Shown one piece after another: positions 16,490 through 24,762 of a stretch of 48,291 nt of DNA (its first letter is position 1; every line of letters starts with the position of its first letter). The DNA is from Actinomycetes bacterium (GTDB lineage Bacteria; Actinomycetota; Acidimicrobiia; Acidimicrobiales; Palsa-688): NCBI GenBank assembly GCA_021838445.1, contig JAKCDU010000026.1, forward strand, positions 4,223 to 52,513, given 5' to 3'. The position numbers and the translations under genes were made by a program. The notes under the pieces were generated by a model that worked only from the letters and a program-made list of their open reading frames with translations, did no database searches and was not told the origin of the DNA.

Positions 16490-17422
16490 CTAACGCCGAC
16501 GGCGTAGGCGACTCCCGAAGCGGGCGTCGCCGTCCATGTCACCGTTATCGTCGAAGAAGTCGTCGAGGGCCTGCTCGGTGCTGATCTCCTTGGCCTCCGG
16601 GGCCTGGATCACTGCCGCACCCCCACCCGAGCCGCCCTGGACCAGGCCCCCGCCGGACCCCATCGAAGCCGACGGGGAGGTCTCCGGTCCAGGCCCCGTG
16701 ACCCCGCCCATCCCCGACCCCGGGTGCCCACTTCCCTCGGCGTCGGGGGGCAGCCACAGGACCGTCTCGGGTCCCGAATCGGCGGCCGGTTCGGCGAGGC
16801 GAACCTCCGGCGCGGCCGCGACGGGAGAGGGGGACGGAGGCGGCGCGGCGGCGGGCGCCAGGCTGCGCCGGACCCCGCCGTCGCCCGAGCGGGCGGCCGG
16901 GGCGGGCCAGAGGATGCCGGTGCGGTCCACCGCGGACAGGGCGTCGGTCAGAGCCGAGCGCAGGTGCTCCTTGTGCTCGTCGAGCCAGCGGTGCAGGGTC
17001 TCGACATCCTGCTGGGCCTGCGAGCGGCTCGACTCCAGGCGGCTCAGCTCGGCCTTGCACTCGGCGATGGTCTCCTCGAGGGTACGGCGGCCCCGCTCCT
17101 CGGCGTCAGCGATGATCGACTGGGCCTGCTGCTCGGCCGAACCCAGGATGCGCGACGCCTGCTCGCGGGCCTCCTGCACCACCATGTCGGCGGTGCGCTG
17201 AGCCAGCACCAGCGTCTTGCGCAGGGTCTCATCGGTCCCGCCGGACTCCGAGGCCGCGGCCTCGGCGCGCTGTGCCCGGTCCACCGCTTGACGCAGGCGG
17301 TCCTGGAGCACCTCGATACCAGCGGCCACCTGCTCGAGGAACTGGTCCACATCCTCGGGGTGGTAGCCGCGCATCTTCTCGCGGAATTCGACCTCTCGCA
17401 GCGTCTTCGGGGAGACCTCCAT
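16490..17422 (-). CDS. divIVA: DivIVA/Wag31 polar growth protein
   Basis: The protein has 310 residues. The N-terminal DivIVA motif LREVEFREKMRGYHPEDVDQFLEQV (residues 8-32) binds membrane curvature, followed by coiled coil to about residue 165 (RQAVDRAQRAE, ILGSAEQQAQSIIADAEERGRR). The remaining 145 residues are Pro/Gly/Ala-rich and probably disordered, ending in an acidic DDFFDDNGDMDGD patch and an arginine tail. In actinobacteria DivIVA marks cell poles and recruits peptidoglycan synthesis. The ATG at 17422 has no Shine-Dalgarno; a TAGCAT box 6 nt upstream suggests a leaderless mRNA and an independent promoter at the end of the dcw locus. Confidence 0.93.
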   Translation of the reverse strand: MEVSPKTLREVEFREKMRGYHPEDVDQFLEQVAAGIEVLQDRLRQAVDRAQRAEAAASESGGTDETLRKTLVLAQRTADMVVQEAREQASRILGSAEQQAQSIIADAEERGRRTLEETIAECKAELSRLESSRSQAQQDVETLHRWLDEHKEHLRSALTDALSAVDRTGILWPAPAARSGDGGVRRSLAPAAAPPPSPSPVAAAPEVRLAEPAADSGPETVLWLPPDAEGSGHPGSGMGGVTGPGPETSPSASMGSGGGLVQGGSGGGAAVIQAPEAKEISTEQALDDFFDDNGDMDGDARFGSRLRRRR

Positions 17423-17428
17423 GGCCTA

Positions 17429-17434
17429 ATGCTA
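17429..17434 (-). promoter_or_regulatory. Leaderless -10 box of divIVA
   Basis: On the minus strand TAGCAT is followed by TAGGCC and the divIVA ATG. This separates divIVA from yggT, which ends 179 nt upstream. The rest of the yggT-divIVA gap is GC-rich with no recognised element. Confidence 0.5.
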
Positions 17435-17601
17435 GTTCCACACCGACGGCCCGCTGCGGATGGCGCACCCGGCGACCCCCTCCCCGGCCTTCAGGGCGGC
17501 ACCGGCACCGTCTCCCGAAGGCCCAACCGGGGGTTGCGGGCGAATCCCGAGGGCCCGACCGGGAGCGGCAAGGCGGTCCGATCAGGCGCCCGGGGTGAGA
17601 C

Positions 17602-17871
17602 TCAGACGGGGATGCGCGCCAAGACCAGGCGGACGAACATCTCGACCACGATGATGGCCACCAGGAACGAGATGTCGATCATGCCGATGGGAGGGATGAT
17701 CCGCCGGAAAGGGGCGAGCACCGGCTCGGTCAGGGTGAAGACCACCTTCCTCACCGGGTTGAGCGGTGAGGAAGGGTCGTAGGGGAACCAGCTCAGGACG
17801 GCCCGGATGAACAGGACGACCACATAGAGCTCCCCGATGATGACCAGGAAGTTTGACGAGGGGGCGAACAT
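17602..17871 (-). CDS. YggT family membrane protein
   Basis: The protein has 89 residues with two hydrophobic segments (about 6-28 and 65-86) flanking a WFPYDPSSPLNPVRKVVFTLTEPVLAPFRRIIPP loop, the YggT signature. These small membrane proteins sit beside sepF and divIVA in many actinobacteria and firmicutes and are linked to division-site or envelope functions, but their activity is unknown. It lies 24 nt behind sepF, so co-transcription is likely. The ATG at 17871 has no clear ribosome binding site. Confidence 0.92.
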   Translation of the reverse strand: MFAPSSNFLVIIGELYVVVLFIRAVLSWFPYDPSSPLNPVRKVVFTLTEPVLAPFRRIIPPIGMIDISFLVAIIVVEMFVRLVLARIPV

Positions 17872-17895
17872 GGATATCCAGAAGGGCTGCCGGTC

Positions 17896-18405
17896 CTAGG
17901 AGCGGTAGCCCCGCTCCTGCAGTCGGCGCTTCTCCTCGGCCGAGACCTCCACGTTCGATGGAGTCAGCAGGAACACCTGATCGGCGACCTTATCCATGCT
18001 CCCCGACAGGGCGTAGGTCACGCCGCTGCAGAAGTCGATCATCCGCCGGGCCAGCTCCCGGTCGTTGGACTGCAGGTTGACGATGACGGGCTGTCCGTTC
18101 CGGAACCGGTCGCCGATCTCCTGGGCGTCGGCGAAGCGCGACGGGGCAACCACGTGCACCTTGGCCCCGTGCATCATCGGGGTGATCGGGCGCACCACCT
18201 GCGGGCGCGGAGTCACCGTCACCCCGTTGGACGCCTCGGTGGGCATGTCCCGGGCCACCGGCCTGACCGCCGAGACGACCGGTTCCTGCTCGGCGTAGCG
18301 GCGTTGCTGGGAAGCCGGTGCCGGCTCGTCATAGTCGTAGTCCTCGAACTCGTCGTCGGTCAGTCCCAGGTAGACCATCGCTTTGCGCAGCATTCCCGAA
18401 GCCAT
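17896..18405 (-). CDS. sepF: Cell division protein SepF
   Basis: The protein has 169 residues. It opens with an amphipathic membrane-targeting helix (MLRKAMVYLGL), has an acidic and variable linker (DDEFEDYDYDEPAP), and the SepF core from about residue 80: AKVHVVAPSRFADAQEIGDRFRNGQPVIVNLQSND, ARRMIDFCSGVTYALSGSMDKVADQVFLLTP. SepF anchors FtsZ to the membrane and is essential for division in actinobacteria that lack FtsA. Its ATG overlaps the yggS stop (TGATG), giving coupling. Confidence 0.96.
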   Translation of the reverse strand: MASGMLRKAMVYLGLTDDEFEDYDYDEPAPASQQRRYAEQEPVVSAVRPVARDMPTEASNGVTVTPRPQVVRPITPMMHGAKVHVVAPSRFADAQEIGDRFRNGQPVIVNLQSNDRELARRMIDFCSGVTYALSGSMDKVADQVFLLTPSNVEVSAEEKRRLQERGYRS

Positions 18406-19094
18406 CAGATGCCTCCCGTCTCCAAGCCTATCTCCCCTTGCCCCCCAGGTTCGGGCCGCGGCCCGAACAGGACCCGGCCCAACCGGATGGTCGTCGCCCC
18501 CTCGGCGACCGCCATCTCGAAGTCGTCACTCATGCCCATGGACAGCTCCCTCAGTCCGAGTTGACCGGCCCGGCGGGCCAACCAGCGGAAACAGTCCCGG
18601 CTGGCGTCCCCCGGCGACGCCGGTCCCACCGCCATCAAACCGCTCAGGTCGAGGGGGAGGGCCCGCACGTAGCTCACCAGGTCGTCCACTTCGGAGGCCG
18701 CACAGCCCGATCTCTTCGGGTCACCGAGCACGTTGACCTGGACCATGACCTCGGCCCCGGGCGCCGCCGCGGCGACGCGCTCGGCCGCCTCGGGACGGTC
18801 CACCCCGTGCCAGACAGAAACCGTCCCGGCTATCCGGCCCACTTTGTTCCGTTGGATGTGTCCGAGAAAGTGCCACTTGGTGCCTTCTGGAGCGGCCGGC
18901 GCCTTGGCCAGCAGTTCCTGGGCGTAGTTCTCCCCCACGTCGCGGATCCCTGCGGCCCGGACGGCCCGCACCGCCTCGGCATCGAAACCTTTGGTCACGG
19001 CCACGATCCGGATGCCGTCGGGGTCCCCTCCGGCTTGCTCCACCCTCCTGCGGACGTCGGCCAGTCGCACGGCCACCGCCGCCGGGTCCGTCAC
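18405..19094 (-). CDS. YggS-type pyridoxal phosphate homeostasis protein
   Basis: The protein has 229 residues from GTG 19094, chosen because it overlaps the upstream stop as GTGA; the longer frame to 19151 would lie inside that gene. A single alanine-racemase-like barrel binds PLP through K35 in VAVTKGF. Family motifs include VGENYAQELLAKA, WHFLGHIQRNKV, LSMGMSDDFEMAVAEGATTIRLGRVLFGPR. PLPBP proteins balance PLP supply and amino acid pools rather than catalysing a reaction. A place between pgeF and sepF is the standard actinobacterial context. Confidence 0.94.
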   Translation of the reverse strand: MTDPAAVAVRLADVRRRVEQAGGDPDGIRIVAVTKGFDAEAVRAVRAAGIRDVGENYAQELLAKAPAAPEGTKWHFLGHIQRNKVGRIAGTVSVWHGVDRPEAAERVAAAAPGAEVMVQVNVLGDPKRSGCAASEVDDLVSYVRALPLDLSGLMAVGPASPGDASRDCFRWLARRAGQLGLRELSMGMSDDFEMAVAEGATTIRLGRVLFGPRPEPGGQGEIGLETGGI

Positions 19095-19780
19095 GCCCGC
19101 CAGGCCACGGTCGCCTGGCGGCGGGCCGTGCGCGCCGCGCGCCACGACCACAGGCCTCCCCCGCAGCCGGTGCAGAGACCGGATTGGCCGACGAGAACTG
19201 CTCCGGCGTTGTGGACGGCCGTGCCCACCCCGGCGGGAAGGTCGAGCGCCGGGCGTCCCTCACGATCGCTGGAGCGGACGTGGCGGCCCAGGCGGGCCTC
19301 CAACTCCATCAGGTCCTCGTCGCCGAAGGTGTAGCAGCAGGGATGGATGCACGGCCCGAGCACGGCCTCCACCCGCGTGGCGCCGAGCCGGCGCATGCTC
19401 TGCACGGTGGCCTCCACCACACCCGCCCGCAGGCCCTTCCAGCCGGCGTGGGCCACCCCGACGATGCCCTCGGGGCTGGCCATGGCCACGGGGGCGCAGT
19501 CGGCGGTGAGCACCGCCAGGGCCGCCTGGGCACTGGAGGTCACAGCTGCGTCAGCGGCCTCGCCCGACCCGTCGCCGGGTCGCTCGACGGTGACCACCCG
19601 GGAACCGTGGACCTGTTGCAGCACCGTCCAGGGCAGCTCCACGACGCGCCGGCGGCGGCCCTCGACCGCCGGCGAGGAGCCGGCCATGTCACCGTGGGCC
19701 CAGCCCGTGGAAACCACCCTCACGTCACCGGCCAGGTGCCACTCGGCCACGAAAGGGGGGGCGCTGACAGCCGCGCTCAT
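19091..19780 (-). CDS. pgeF: Peptidoglycan editing factor PgeF (laccase-domain protein, YfiH/YlmD)
   Basis: The protein has 229 residues of the Cu-oxidase_4/laccase-domain family. The metal-site motifs are QQVHGSRVV, LTADCAPVAM, GVAHAGWKGLRAGVV and LGPCIHPCCYTFG. The E. coli homologue removes or prevents misincorporated L-serine in peptidoglycan precursors. The C-terminal CTGCGGGLWSWRAARTARRQATVAW matches the family end (usually FFSYRRD..TGRQ). It starts 44 nt behind ftsZ and overlaps yggS by 4 nt. Confidence 0.93.
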   Translation of the reverse strand: MSAAVSAPPFVAEWHLAGDVRVVSTGWAHGDMAGSSPAVEGRRRRVVELPWTVLQQVHGSRVVTVERPGDGSGEAADAAVTSSAQAALAVLTADCAPVAMASPEGIVGVAHAGWKGLRAGVVEATVQSMRRLGATRVEAVLGPCIHPCCYTFGDEDLMELEARLGRHVRSSDREGRPALDLPAGVGTAVHNAGAVLVGQSGLCTGCGGGLWSWRAARTARRQATVAWRA

Positions 19781-19824
19781 AGAAGGACTGCTGCCCGGCC
19801 GACGCCGAGCGAACCGAGGGGCAC

Positions 19825-20913
19825 CTACTTGAGGAAGTCGGGGACGTCGAACTCGTCGCCGACCAAGCCGAGGTCGTCGTCGTCCCGCAGCTCCCGCTCG
19901 GTCTCGAGCAGGCCGATGCCGCCCCCGTTACCCGCCGGGCGCTCCCGCTCGGGGGTCTGCTCGTCCCAGCGCTCGAAGCCGGCGGCGATGACCGTCACCC
20001 GAACCTCGTCGCCCATGGAATCGTCGATGACCTGGCCGAAGATGATGTTGGCGTCGGGATGGGCCACCCCGTGGATGATCTCGGCCGCTTCGTTGACCTC
20101 GAACAGGCCCAGGTCGCTCCCGCCGGCGATGTTGAGCAGGATGCCTCTCGCCCCTTCGATGGAGGCCTCCAGGAGCGGCGAGGTGATGGCCAGCTTGGCC
20201 GCGGTGACGGCTCGATTGTCCCCCGACGCAGTGCCGATACCCATGATGGCGGTACCGGCGTTGCTCATGATCATCTTGACGTCGGCGAAGTCGGTGTTGA
20301 TGAGGCCCGGCGTGGTGATCAGATCGGTGATGCCCTGCACGCCCTGCAGGAGGACCTCGTCGGCCATCTTGAAGGCGTTGACCATCGACGTCTTGTCGTT
20401 GGAGACGGTGAGAAGGCGGTCGTTGGGGATGACGATGAGGGTGTCCACCTTCTCCTTCAACCGCTGAATCCCGGCCTCGGCCTGCACCGACCGGCGCCGG
20501 CCCTCGAAGCCGAACGGCCGGGTGACCACCCCGATGGTCAGCGCGCCGAGGGACTTGGCGATCTCCGCCACCACCGGCGCCCCACCAGTGCCGGTGCCGC
20601 CGCCCTTGCCGGCGGTGATGAACACCATGTCGGCACCCTTGAGCACCTCCTCGATCTCCTCGCGGTGCTCCTCGGCGGCAGCCCGGCCGACCTCGGGATC
20701 GCTACCCGCTCCCAGGCCCCGGGTCAGCTGCCGACCGATGTCGAGCTTGACGTCGGCGTCGCTCATCAGCAACGCCTGGGCGTCGGTGTTGACCGCGATG
20801 AACTCGACCCCCTTCAAGCCGGCGTCGATCATCCGGTTGACCGCGTTGACACCACCGCCGCCAATGCCGACCACTTTGATCACGGCGATGTAGTTCTGGG
20901 CGGCACCAGCCAT
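19825..20913 (-). CDS. ftsZ: Cell division GTPase FtsZ
   Basis: The tubulin homologue that forms the Z-ring, 362 residues. The nucleotide signature GGGTGTG is at residues 104-110, with [16 protein letters not shown] near the start and the T7 loop [15 protein letters not shown]. The C-terminal core peptide is FDVPDFLK, the likely SepF-binding tail. A short, acidic linker ([15 protein letters not shown]) precedes it. ATG 20913 is chosen for its GGAGGG ribosome binding site and agreement with the family; a reading frame to 21099 exists but has no support. A 278-nt upstream region allows ftsZ its own promoters within the dcw locus. Confidence 0.98.
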   Translation of the reverse strand: MAGAAQNYIAVIKVVGIGGGGVNAVNRMIDAGLKGVEFIAVNTDAQALLMSDADVKLDIGRQLTRGLGAGSDPEVGRAAAEEHREEIEEVLKGADMVFITAGKGGGTGTGGAPVVAEIAKSLGALTIGVVTRPFGFEGRRRSVQAEAGIQRLKEKVDTLIVIPNDRLLTVSNDKTSMVNAFKMADEVLLQGVQGITDLITTPGLINTDFADVKMIMSNAGTAIMGIGTASGDNRAVTAAKLAITSPLLEASIEGARGILLNIAGGSDLGLFEVNEAAEIIHGVAHPDANIIFGQVIDDSMGDEVRVTVIAAGFERWDEQTPERERPAGNGGGIGLLETERELRDDDDLGLVGDEFDVPDFLK

Positions 20914-21191
20914 CGAAACCCTCCGGGGCGTACCGACGCCCTCTCCTTGGCGGATACGGCGTCCATTGAATGTCAGGATAAACAGGTCAGAGCGTGCCAC
21001 GCCCTGCCCGGAAAAGCGCGGATGCCCGCAGGCACAGGGTGCCGGGGCATTCGTCGGACCGCTCACCACCCCCGGCCCTGGTACGCCTCGACAAGGCAAC
21101 CCTTGACTAGAGATAAAGAGTTATGTCAACCTACTGCGTGGGTTGAGACAGTACCCGCCGGCCTGGCGCGCCGTCAAGGGCGCCCCGCTGC
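20914..21191 (-). promoter_or_regulatory. ftsQ-ftsZ intergenic region with AT-rich inverted repeats
   Basis: This is the only long gap inside the dcw cluster (278 nt). At 21103-21129 TTGAC and GTCAA face each other across an AT-rich centre. Next to it TCAACC (21126-21131) pairs with GGTTGA (21141-21146). On the minus strand TTGACA (21124-21129) looks like a -35 but no -10 lies at 17 nt. Nearer ftsZ, TATCCT at 20975-20980 (minus) fits a -10 with a leader of about 55 nt. ftsZ is commonly driven by several internal promoters in actinobacteria; these are candidates only. Confidence 0.4.
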
Positions 21192-22340
21192 TCAGCCCCC
21201 TGAGGAGCCTCCGCCCGAGGCCGCCACACCCCCCGAAGGCGTAGACCCGGCCGACCCAGCGCCGGGCGCGCTGCCGGTCCCCGCTCCCCCCGCTGAGGCC
21301 GTCCCCGCCTGAGACGAACCGGAGATGGACGACCCCGGGCTGGCCGAGCCGGAGGTAGACGAACCGGAGGTAGACGAGCCGGAGGTAGACGAGCCGGAGG
21401 TGGACGCCGCGGCGGCGTTCGGCGGGGGCCCGAAGGGCGGGCTGGTCGTCTCGGCGGCCGGCCGGGACGGCACCGACAGGTCTATGCCGGTCACCCCGCT
21501 CAGGTCCGCCGAGTCGAGCATGGTGGCTAGCGCCGACGCCTTGGCGGCGAGCAGCGAACCATCGCCGAGGAGCACGGTCACGATTCCCACCGCCGACCGG
21601 GGAGGCGCCACGGTCAGGACCAGACCGGTCGGCGACGCCGCGTCGGCGGTGAGCACCGCTGATCGAAGCGGCGCCGGCAAGGCATCGATCAGGGCGAGCA
21701 GCGCCCCCGCCCCGCCCGGTACGTCGGGGCCGTCGGCCGGCGCGTACATGTCAACCAGGCCGCTGGCGGGGGTGGAAGGTGACGGTCGCGGTCCCGGTGT
21801 CCCAGCCAGCCAGGCGCCCACAGCGGGAACCGAGCCGACCGACTGGAGCATGGGCAGGCCGGCGGCCTGGACCGCGGCGTTCGCGATCACCCGGCCGGTG
21901 GCGTCGATCTCGGCCCACTTGCCGGCCACGGCCACCACGGCCAAGGGGGTGCGGGCGGCCACCGAGATGCGCACCGTGCTCGGCCAGACCCGCTCCACCT
22001 GCGCCCCCCCGAGGAGCGGATCGGCGTCGAGGCGGGCGGCGATGGTCGGCGCCTTCACGTCGATCATGAGGGTGTGGCCGGTGACGCCGGCCAGGCGGGT
22101 CACCTCGGACGGGATGCCCCCGCCGGTCACGGTCACCCGGAGATGGCGGACCCGCAGCAGCGGCGTGTAGAGACTGCCCACGGCCAGTGCCGCAGCCATC
22201 AGCAGTGAGCCGACGGCGAGCAGGATGTGGAGCCGCCGTCGGCCCTCGGCCCGGCGGGCATCGACCCAGCGGCGGGCGATGCGGGGATGGATGGAGGGCG
22301 ACATCCCGGCCCCCTCCGGAGCGTCGAGCAGATCGGTCAA
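21192..22340 (-). CDS. ftsQ: Cell division protein FtsQ with Ser/Gly-rich tail
   Basis: The protein has 382 residues. A basic cytoplasmic segment (RRAEGRRRLH) leads into one membrane segment (about 37-58), then a POTRA domain (RVRHLRVTVTGGGIPSEVTRLAGVTGHTLMIDV) and the FtsQ beta domain (QVERVWPSTVRISVAARTPLAVV, IDATGRVI). The last 80 residues are low-complexity Ser/Thr/Gly/Ala, including four tandem STSGS units, and extend beyond normal FtsQ. Start: TTG 22340 overlaps the murB stop as TTGA and has GGAGG 7 nt upstream; ATG 22304 with its own GGAGG is an alternative that shortens it by 12 residues. FtsQ links early and late division proteins at the septum. Confidence 0.92.
   Translation of the reverse strand: MTDLLDAPEGAGMSPSIHPRIARRWVDARRAEGRRRLHILLAVGSLLMAAALAVGSLYTPLLRVRHLRVTVTGGGIPSEVTRLAGVTGHTLMIDVKAPTIAARLDADPLLGGAQVERVWPSTVRISVAARTPLAVVAVAGKWAEIDATGRVIANAAVQAAGLPMLQSVGSVPAVGAWLAGTPGPRPSPSTPASGLVDMYAPADGPDVPGGAGALLALIDALPAPLRSAVLTADAASPTGLVLTVAPPRSAVGIVTVLLGDGSLLAAKASALATMLDSADLSGVTGIDLSVPSRPAAETTSPPFGPPPNAAAASTSGSSTSGSSTSGSSTSGSASPGSSISGSSQAGTASAGGAGTGSAPGAGSAGSTPSGGVAASGGGSSGG
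21346..21405. repeat. Four 15-bp tandem repeats in the ftsQ 3' end
   Basis: Four consecutive copies of gagccggaggtagac (copy 2 has one change, copy 4 one change) encode STSGS units in the tail of FtsQ. The repeat is in frame, so copy-number change would lengthen or shorten the extracytoplasmic tail without breaking the gene. Confidence 0.9.
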
Positions 22341-23341
22341 CCCTTGACCTCCGGACCAGAGCCTGAACCTCTACTCGAGGGTTTGACCGGGAACCCGATG
22401 AGTCGGAGCTCGGGGACCAGGTGGACACCGAAGCAGTCCGCGACCTTGTGGCCAACCACGCCGATCAGGTCGAAGACGTCATCGGCCGATCCGCCCGGAT
22501 CGGCCTGGATGAAGTTGGCGTGCTTGGTGGAAACCATCGCCGTCCCCTTCCGCCGACCCTTCAGCCCGGCGGCCTCGATGAGCCTCCCGGCGGAGTCGCC
22601 GGGAGGGTTGGTGAACACTGAGCCGGCGTTCTGACCGCCAGGCTGATGCTCGCGCCGCCACCGCACGATGTCGCGGATGGTGTCCCGGCCCTGTTCGCGC
22701 CGGCCCGGATTAAGAGCGAAGCGGGCCTCGGTAACGATCTGGTGGGCGGCCACCGCGGAGTGGCGGTAGCGGTAGTCGAGGCCCTCGACGGTCACCTCGA
22801 CGGGCCGGCCGAGGCGCAGGTCGAACAGCCCCGCCGAGCGCAGAGACGCCGCGGTGTCGGAGCCGTGGCCGCCGGCGTTCATCCGCACCGCGCCCCCCAC
22901 CGACCCGGGCACGCCGACCGCCCACTCGAGGCCCGACAGTCCGGCCTCGACACTGCGGCGGGCCAGGGCCGGGAGGGCCACGGCCGCTCCCGCCCGGACC
23001 TCGGGCCCGTCGAAGTCGATGGACCCGAAGCGGTCGGCGTCGAGCAGCACGGCGATACCTCCGAAGCCGGCGTCGGACACCAGCAGGTTGGATCCCCGCC
23101 CCACCACCAGGATCTCCAGGTCGGAGGCCTGAGCTGCGTCGGCCACGACCATCAGGTCGTCCATCCCCCCGACGGTCACCCGCAGGGCCGCCGCTCCGCC
23201 CACCCGGTAGGTGGTCATGGCCCCGAGGTCGCCCCCCACGGATAGGCGCGCTCCGAGGCGGGTGAGGATGGTGCGGGCCCGTTCGGCCCGCTCATCCCAC
23301 CCCTCGGGTCGACCCGCCCGGCCCGGGCCCGGGGCGCTCAT
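22337..23341 (-). CDS. murB: UDP-N-acetylenolpyruvoylglucosamine reductase
   Basis: MurB, 334 residues, makes UDP-MurNAc using FAD and NADPH. The FAD domain shows MTTYRVGGAAALRV, ILVVGRGSNLLVSDAGFGG and SGLEWAVGVPGSVGGAVRMNAGG. The C-terminal part carries the catalytic Ser of NAGSVFTNPPGDSAGRLIEAAGLKG. This form, with a Ser in GSVF and no third-domain insertion, is a type II-like short MurB. ATG 23341 overlaps the murC stop as ATGA. A murC-murB-ftsQ order is not the Streptomyces arrangement but occurs in other bacteria. Confidence 0.95.
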   Translation of the reverse strand: MSAPGPGRAGRPEGWDERAERARTILTRLGARLSVGGDLGAMTTYRVGGAAALRVTVGGMDDLMVVADAAQASDLEILVVGRGSNLLVSDAGFGGIAVLLDADRFGSIDFDGPEVRAGAAVALPALARRSVEAGLSGLEWAVGVPGSVGGAVRMNAGGHGSDTAASLRSAGLFDLRLGRPVEVTVEGLDYRYRHSAVAAHQIVTEARFALNPGRREQGRDTIRDIVRWRREHQPGGQNAGSVFTNPPGDSAGRLIEAAGLKGRRKGTAMVSTKHANFIQADPGGSADDVFDLIGVVGHKVADCFGVHLVPELRLIGFPVKPSSRGSGSGPEVKG

Positions 23342-24762
23342 CGCCCCGCCTGGCCGGAGTCGAAGCGCTCGATGAGGCGCGTCGGGAGCGTGGTGATGTC
23401 GCCGGCGCCGAGGGTGAGACACACGTCTCCCTCCCGGAGGGTGGCCATCAGGAGGTCGGCCGCGGCGGTGAGGTCCTCGGCGTAGCTGACCCGGGCCTCG
23501 GGATGGGCGGCGATCACCGCGTCGGCGATCAGACGGCCCGTGATCCCTGGCCGGGCCGGCTCCCCGGCGGAGTAGACCCCGGTGATCACCACCTCGTCGG
23601 CTCCCACGAAGCTGTCGGCGAAGTCCCGCCACAGCGCCTCGGTGCGGCTGTAGCGGTGGGGCTGGAACACCGCCACCACCCGGTGCCAGCCGCCGCTGCG
23701 GGCGGTGGCGATAGCGGCCGACACCTCGCTCGGCAGGTGGTCGTACCCGTCGACGAAGGACACCCCCGACCGCTCCCCTCGGCCCTCGAATCGGCGACCC
23801 ACCCCCCGGTAGCGGCCCACCCCGGCCGCCGCGTCCTCCCACCCGGCCCCGAGGGCCACGGCCAGGGTCAGCGCGGCGGTGGCGTTGCGGACGTTGTGCA
23901 GGCCCGGCACCGACAGCTCCACCGGCCCCCGGTAGGGCCCCATCCGGGACCCGGCGCGCACCTCGAAGCGGGCGCCTCGGCGGTCCAGCCCGATGTCGGC
24001 GATGACCACGTCGGCGCCGGAGTCGGTGCCGTAGGTCAGGATCGGGCCGGCCCCCCGCCGCAACGCCAGCCGGGCGGCACCGGGGTCGTCGGCGCAGACC
24101 ACCACCGGCCCGGCGGGCCCGGCGACGAACTCCTCGAAGGCCCGGACCAGCCCGTCCATGCCCCCGTAGAACTCCAGGTGGTCGGCTTCGACGCTGGTGA
24201 CCACCGCCGCTTCGGCGCCGAGCTCCAGGAACGTCCCGTCGCTCTCGTCGGCTTCGACCACGAACCACTCGCCGGCGCCGTCCCAGCGGGCCCCGGGACC
24301 GAGCCCGGAGATTTCGCCGCCGATGATCATCGAAGGGTGCCACCCGAGCTCCAGCAGGGTCACCGCCAGCATCGACGACGTCGTCGTCTTGCCGTGGGTG
24401 CCGGAGACGGCGATGGTGCGCCGCTCGGCGCAGATCGCCGCCAGCACCTCCGCTCTTCGCCACACCGTGAGACCCAGGCCGCGGGCCGCGACCACCTCGG
24501 CGTCGGTGTCGGGGACGGCCGTGGAGCGCACCACCACCTGGGCGTCGGCGAGGCCCGCGGGATCGCTGCCGACCACCACCCTGGCCCCCAGATCGGAGAG
24601 ACGGCGCAGCACCGGCGAGTCGGAGGCGTCGCTCCCGCTCACCCGGTGGCCCATGGCGACCAGCACGGTGGCGATGGCGCTCATGCCCGAACCGCCTACG
24701 CCGATGACGTGCACCCGTCGGGGGTGGCCGAGGTCGGGCAGGCGGCGACGTTCAGCGGGCAC
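23338..24762 (-). CDS. murC: UDP-N-acetylmuramate--L-alanine ligase
   Basis: MurC, 474 residues, adds the first L-Ala of the stem peptide with ATP. The N-terminal UDP-binding Rossmann part starts VHVIGVGGSGMSAIATVL, the ATP loop is SGTHGKTTTSSMLA near residue 118, and VEADESDGTF and GLHNVRNATAAL are Mur-ligase motifs; FQPHRYSRTEAL marks the C-terminal domain. The GTG start at 24762 lies inside murG with an 11-nt overlap, indicating coupling. Confidence 0.95.
   Translation of the reverse strand: MPAERRRLPDLGHPRRVHVIGVGGSGMSAIATVLVAMGHRVSGSDASDSPVLRRLSDLGARVVVGSDPAGLADAQVVVRSTAVPDTDAEVVAARGLGLTVWRRAEVLAAICAERRTIAVSGTHGKTTTSSMLAVTLLELGWHPSMIIGGEISGLGPGARWDGAGEWFVVEADESDGTFLELGAEAAVVTSVEADHLEFYGGMDGLVRAFEEFVAGPAGPVVVCADDPGAARLALRRGAGPILTYGTDSGADVVIADIGLDRRGARFEVRAGSRMGPYRGPVELSVPGLHNVRNATAALTLAVALGAGWEDAAAGVGRYRGVGRRFEGRGERSGVSFVDGYDHLPSEVSAAIATARSGGWHRVVAVFQPHRYSRTEALWRDFADSFVGADEVVITGVYSAGEPARPGITGRLIADAVIAAHPEARVSYAEDLTAAADLLMATLREGDVCLTLGAGDITTLPTRLIERFDSGQAGR

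Noticed and set aside
19784-19824. Separate promoter or terminator between ftsZ and pgeF
   Set aside because: The 44-nt gap shows no hairpin or -10/-35 pair; co-transcription is simpler.
23342-24463. Upstream extension giving a 708-residue MurB
   Set aside because: The added part is an out-of-frame reading of murC; ATG 23341 overlapping the murC stop is a better start.
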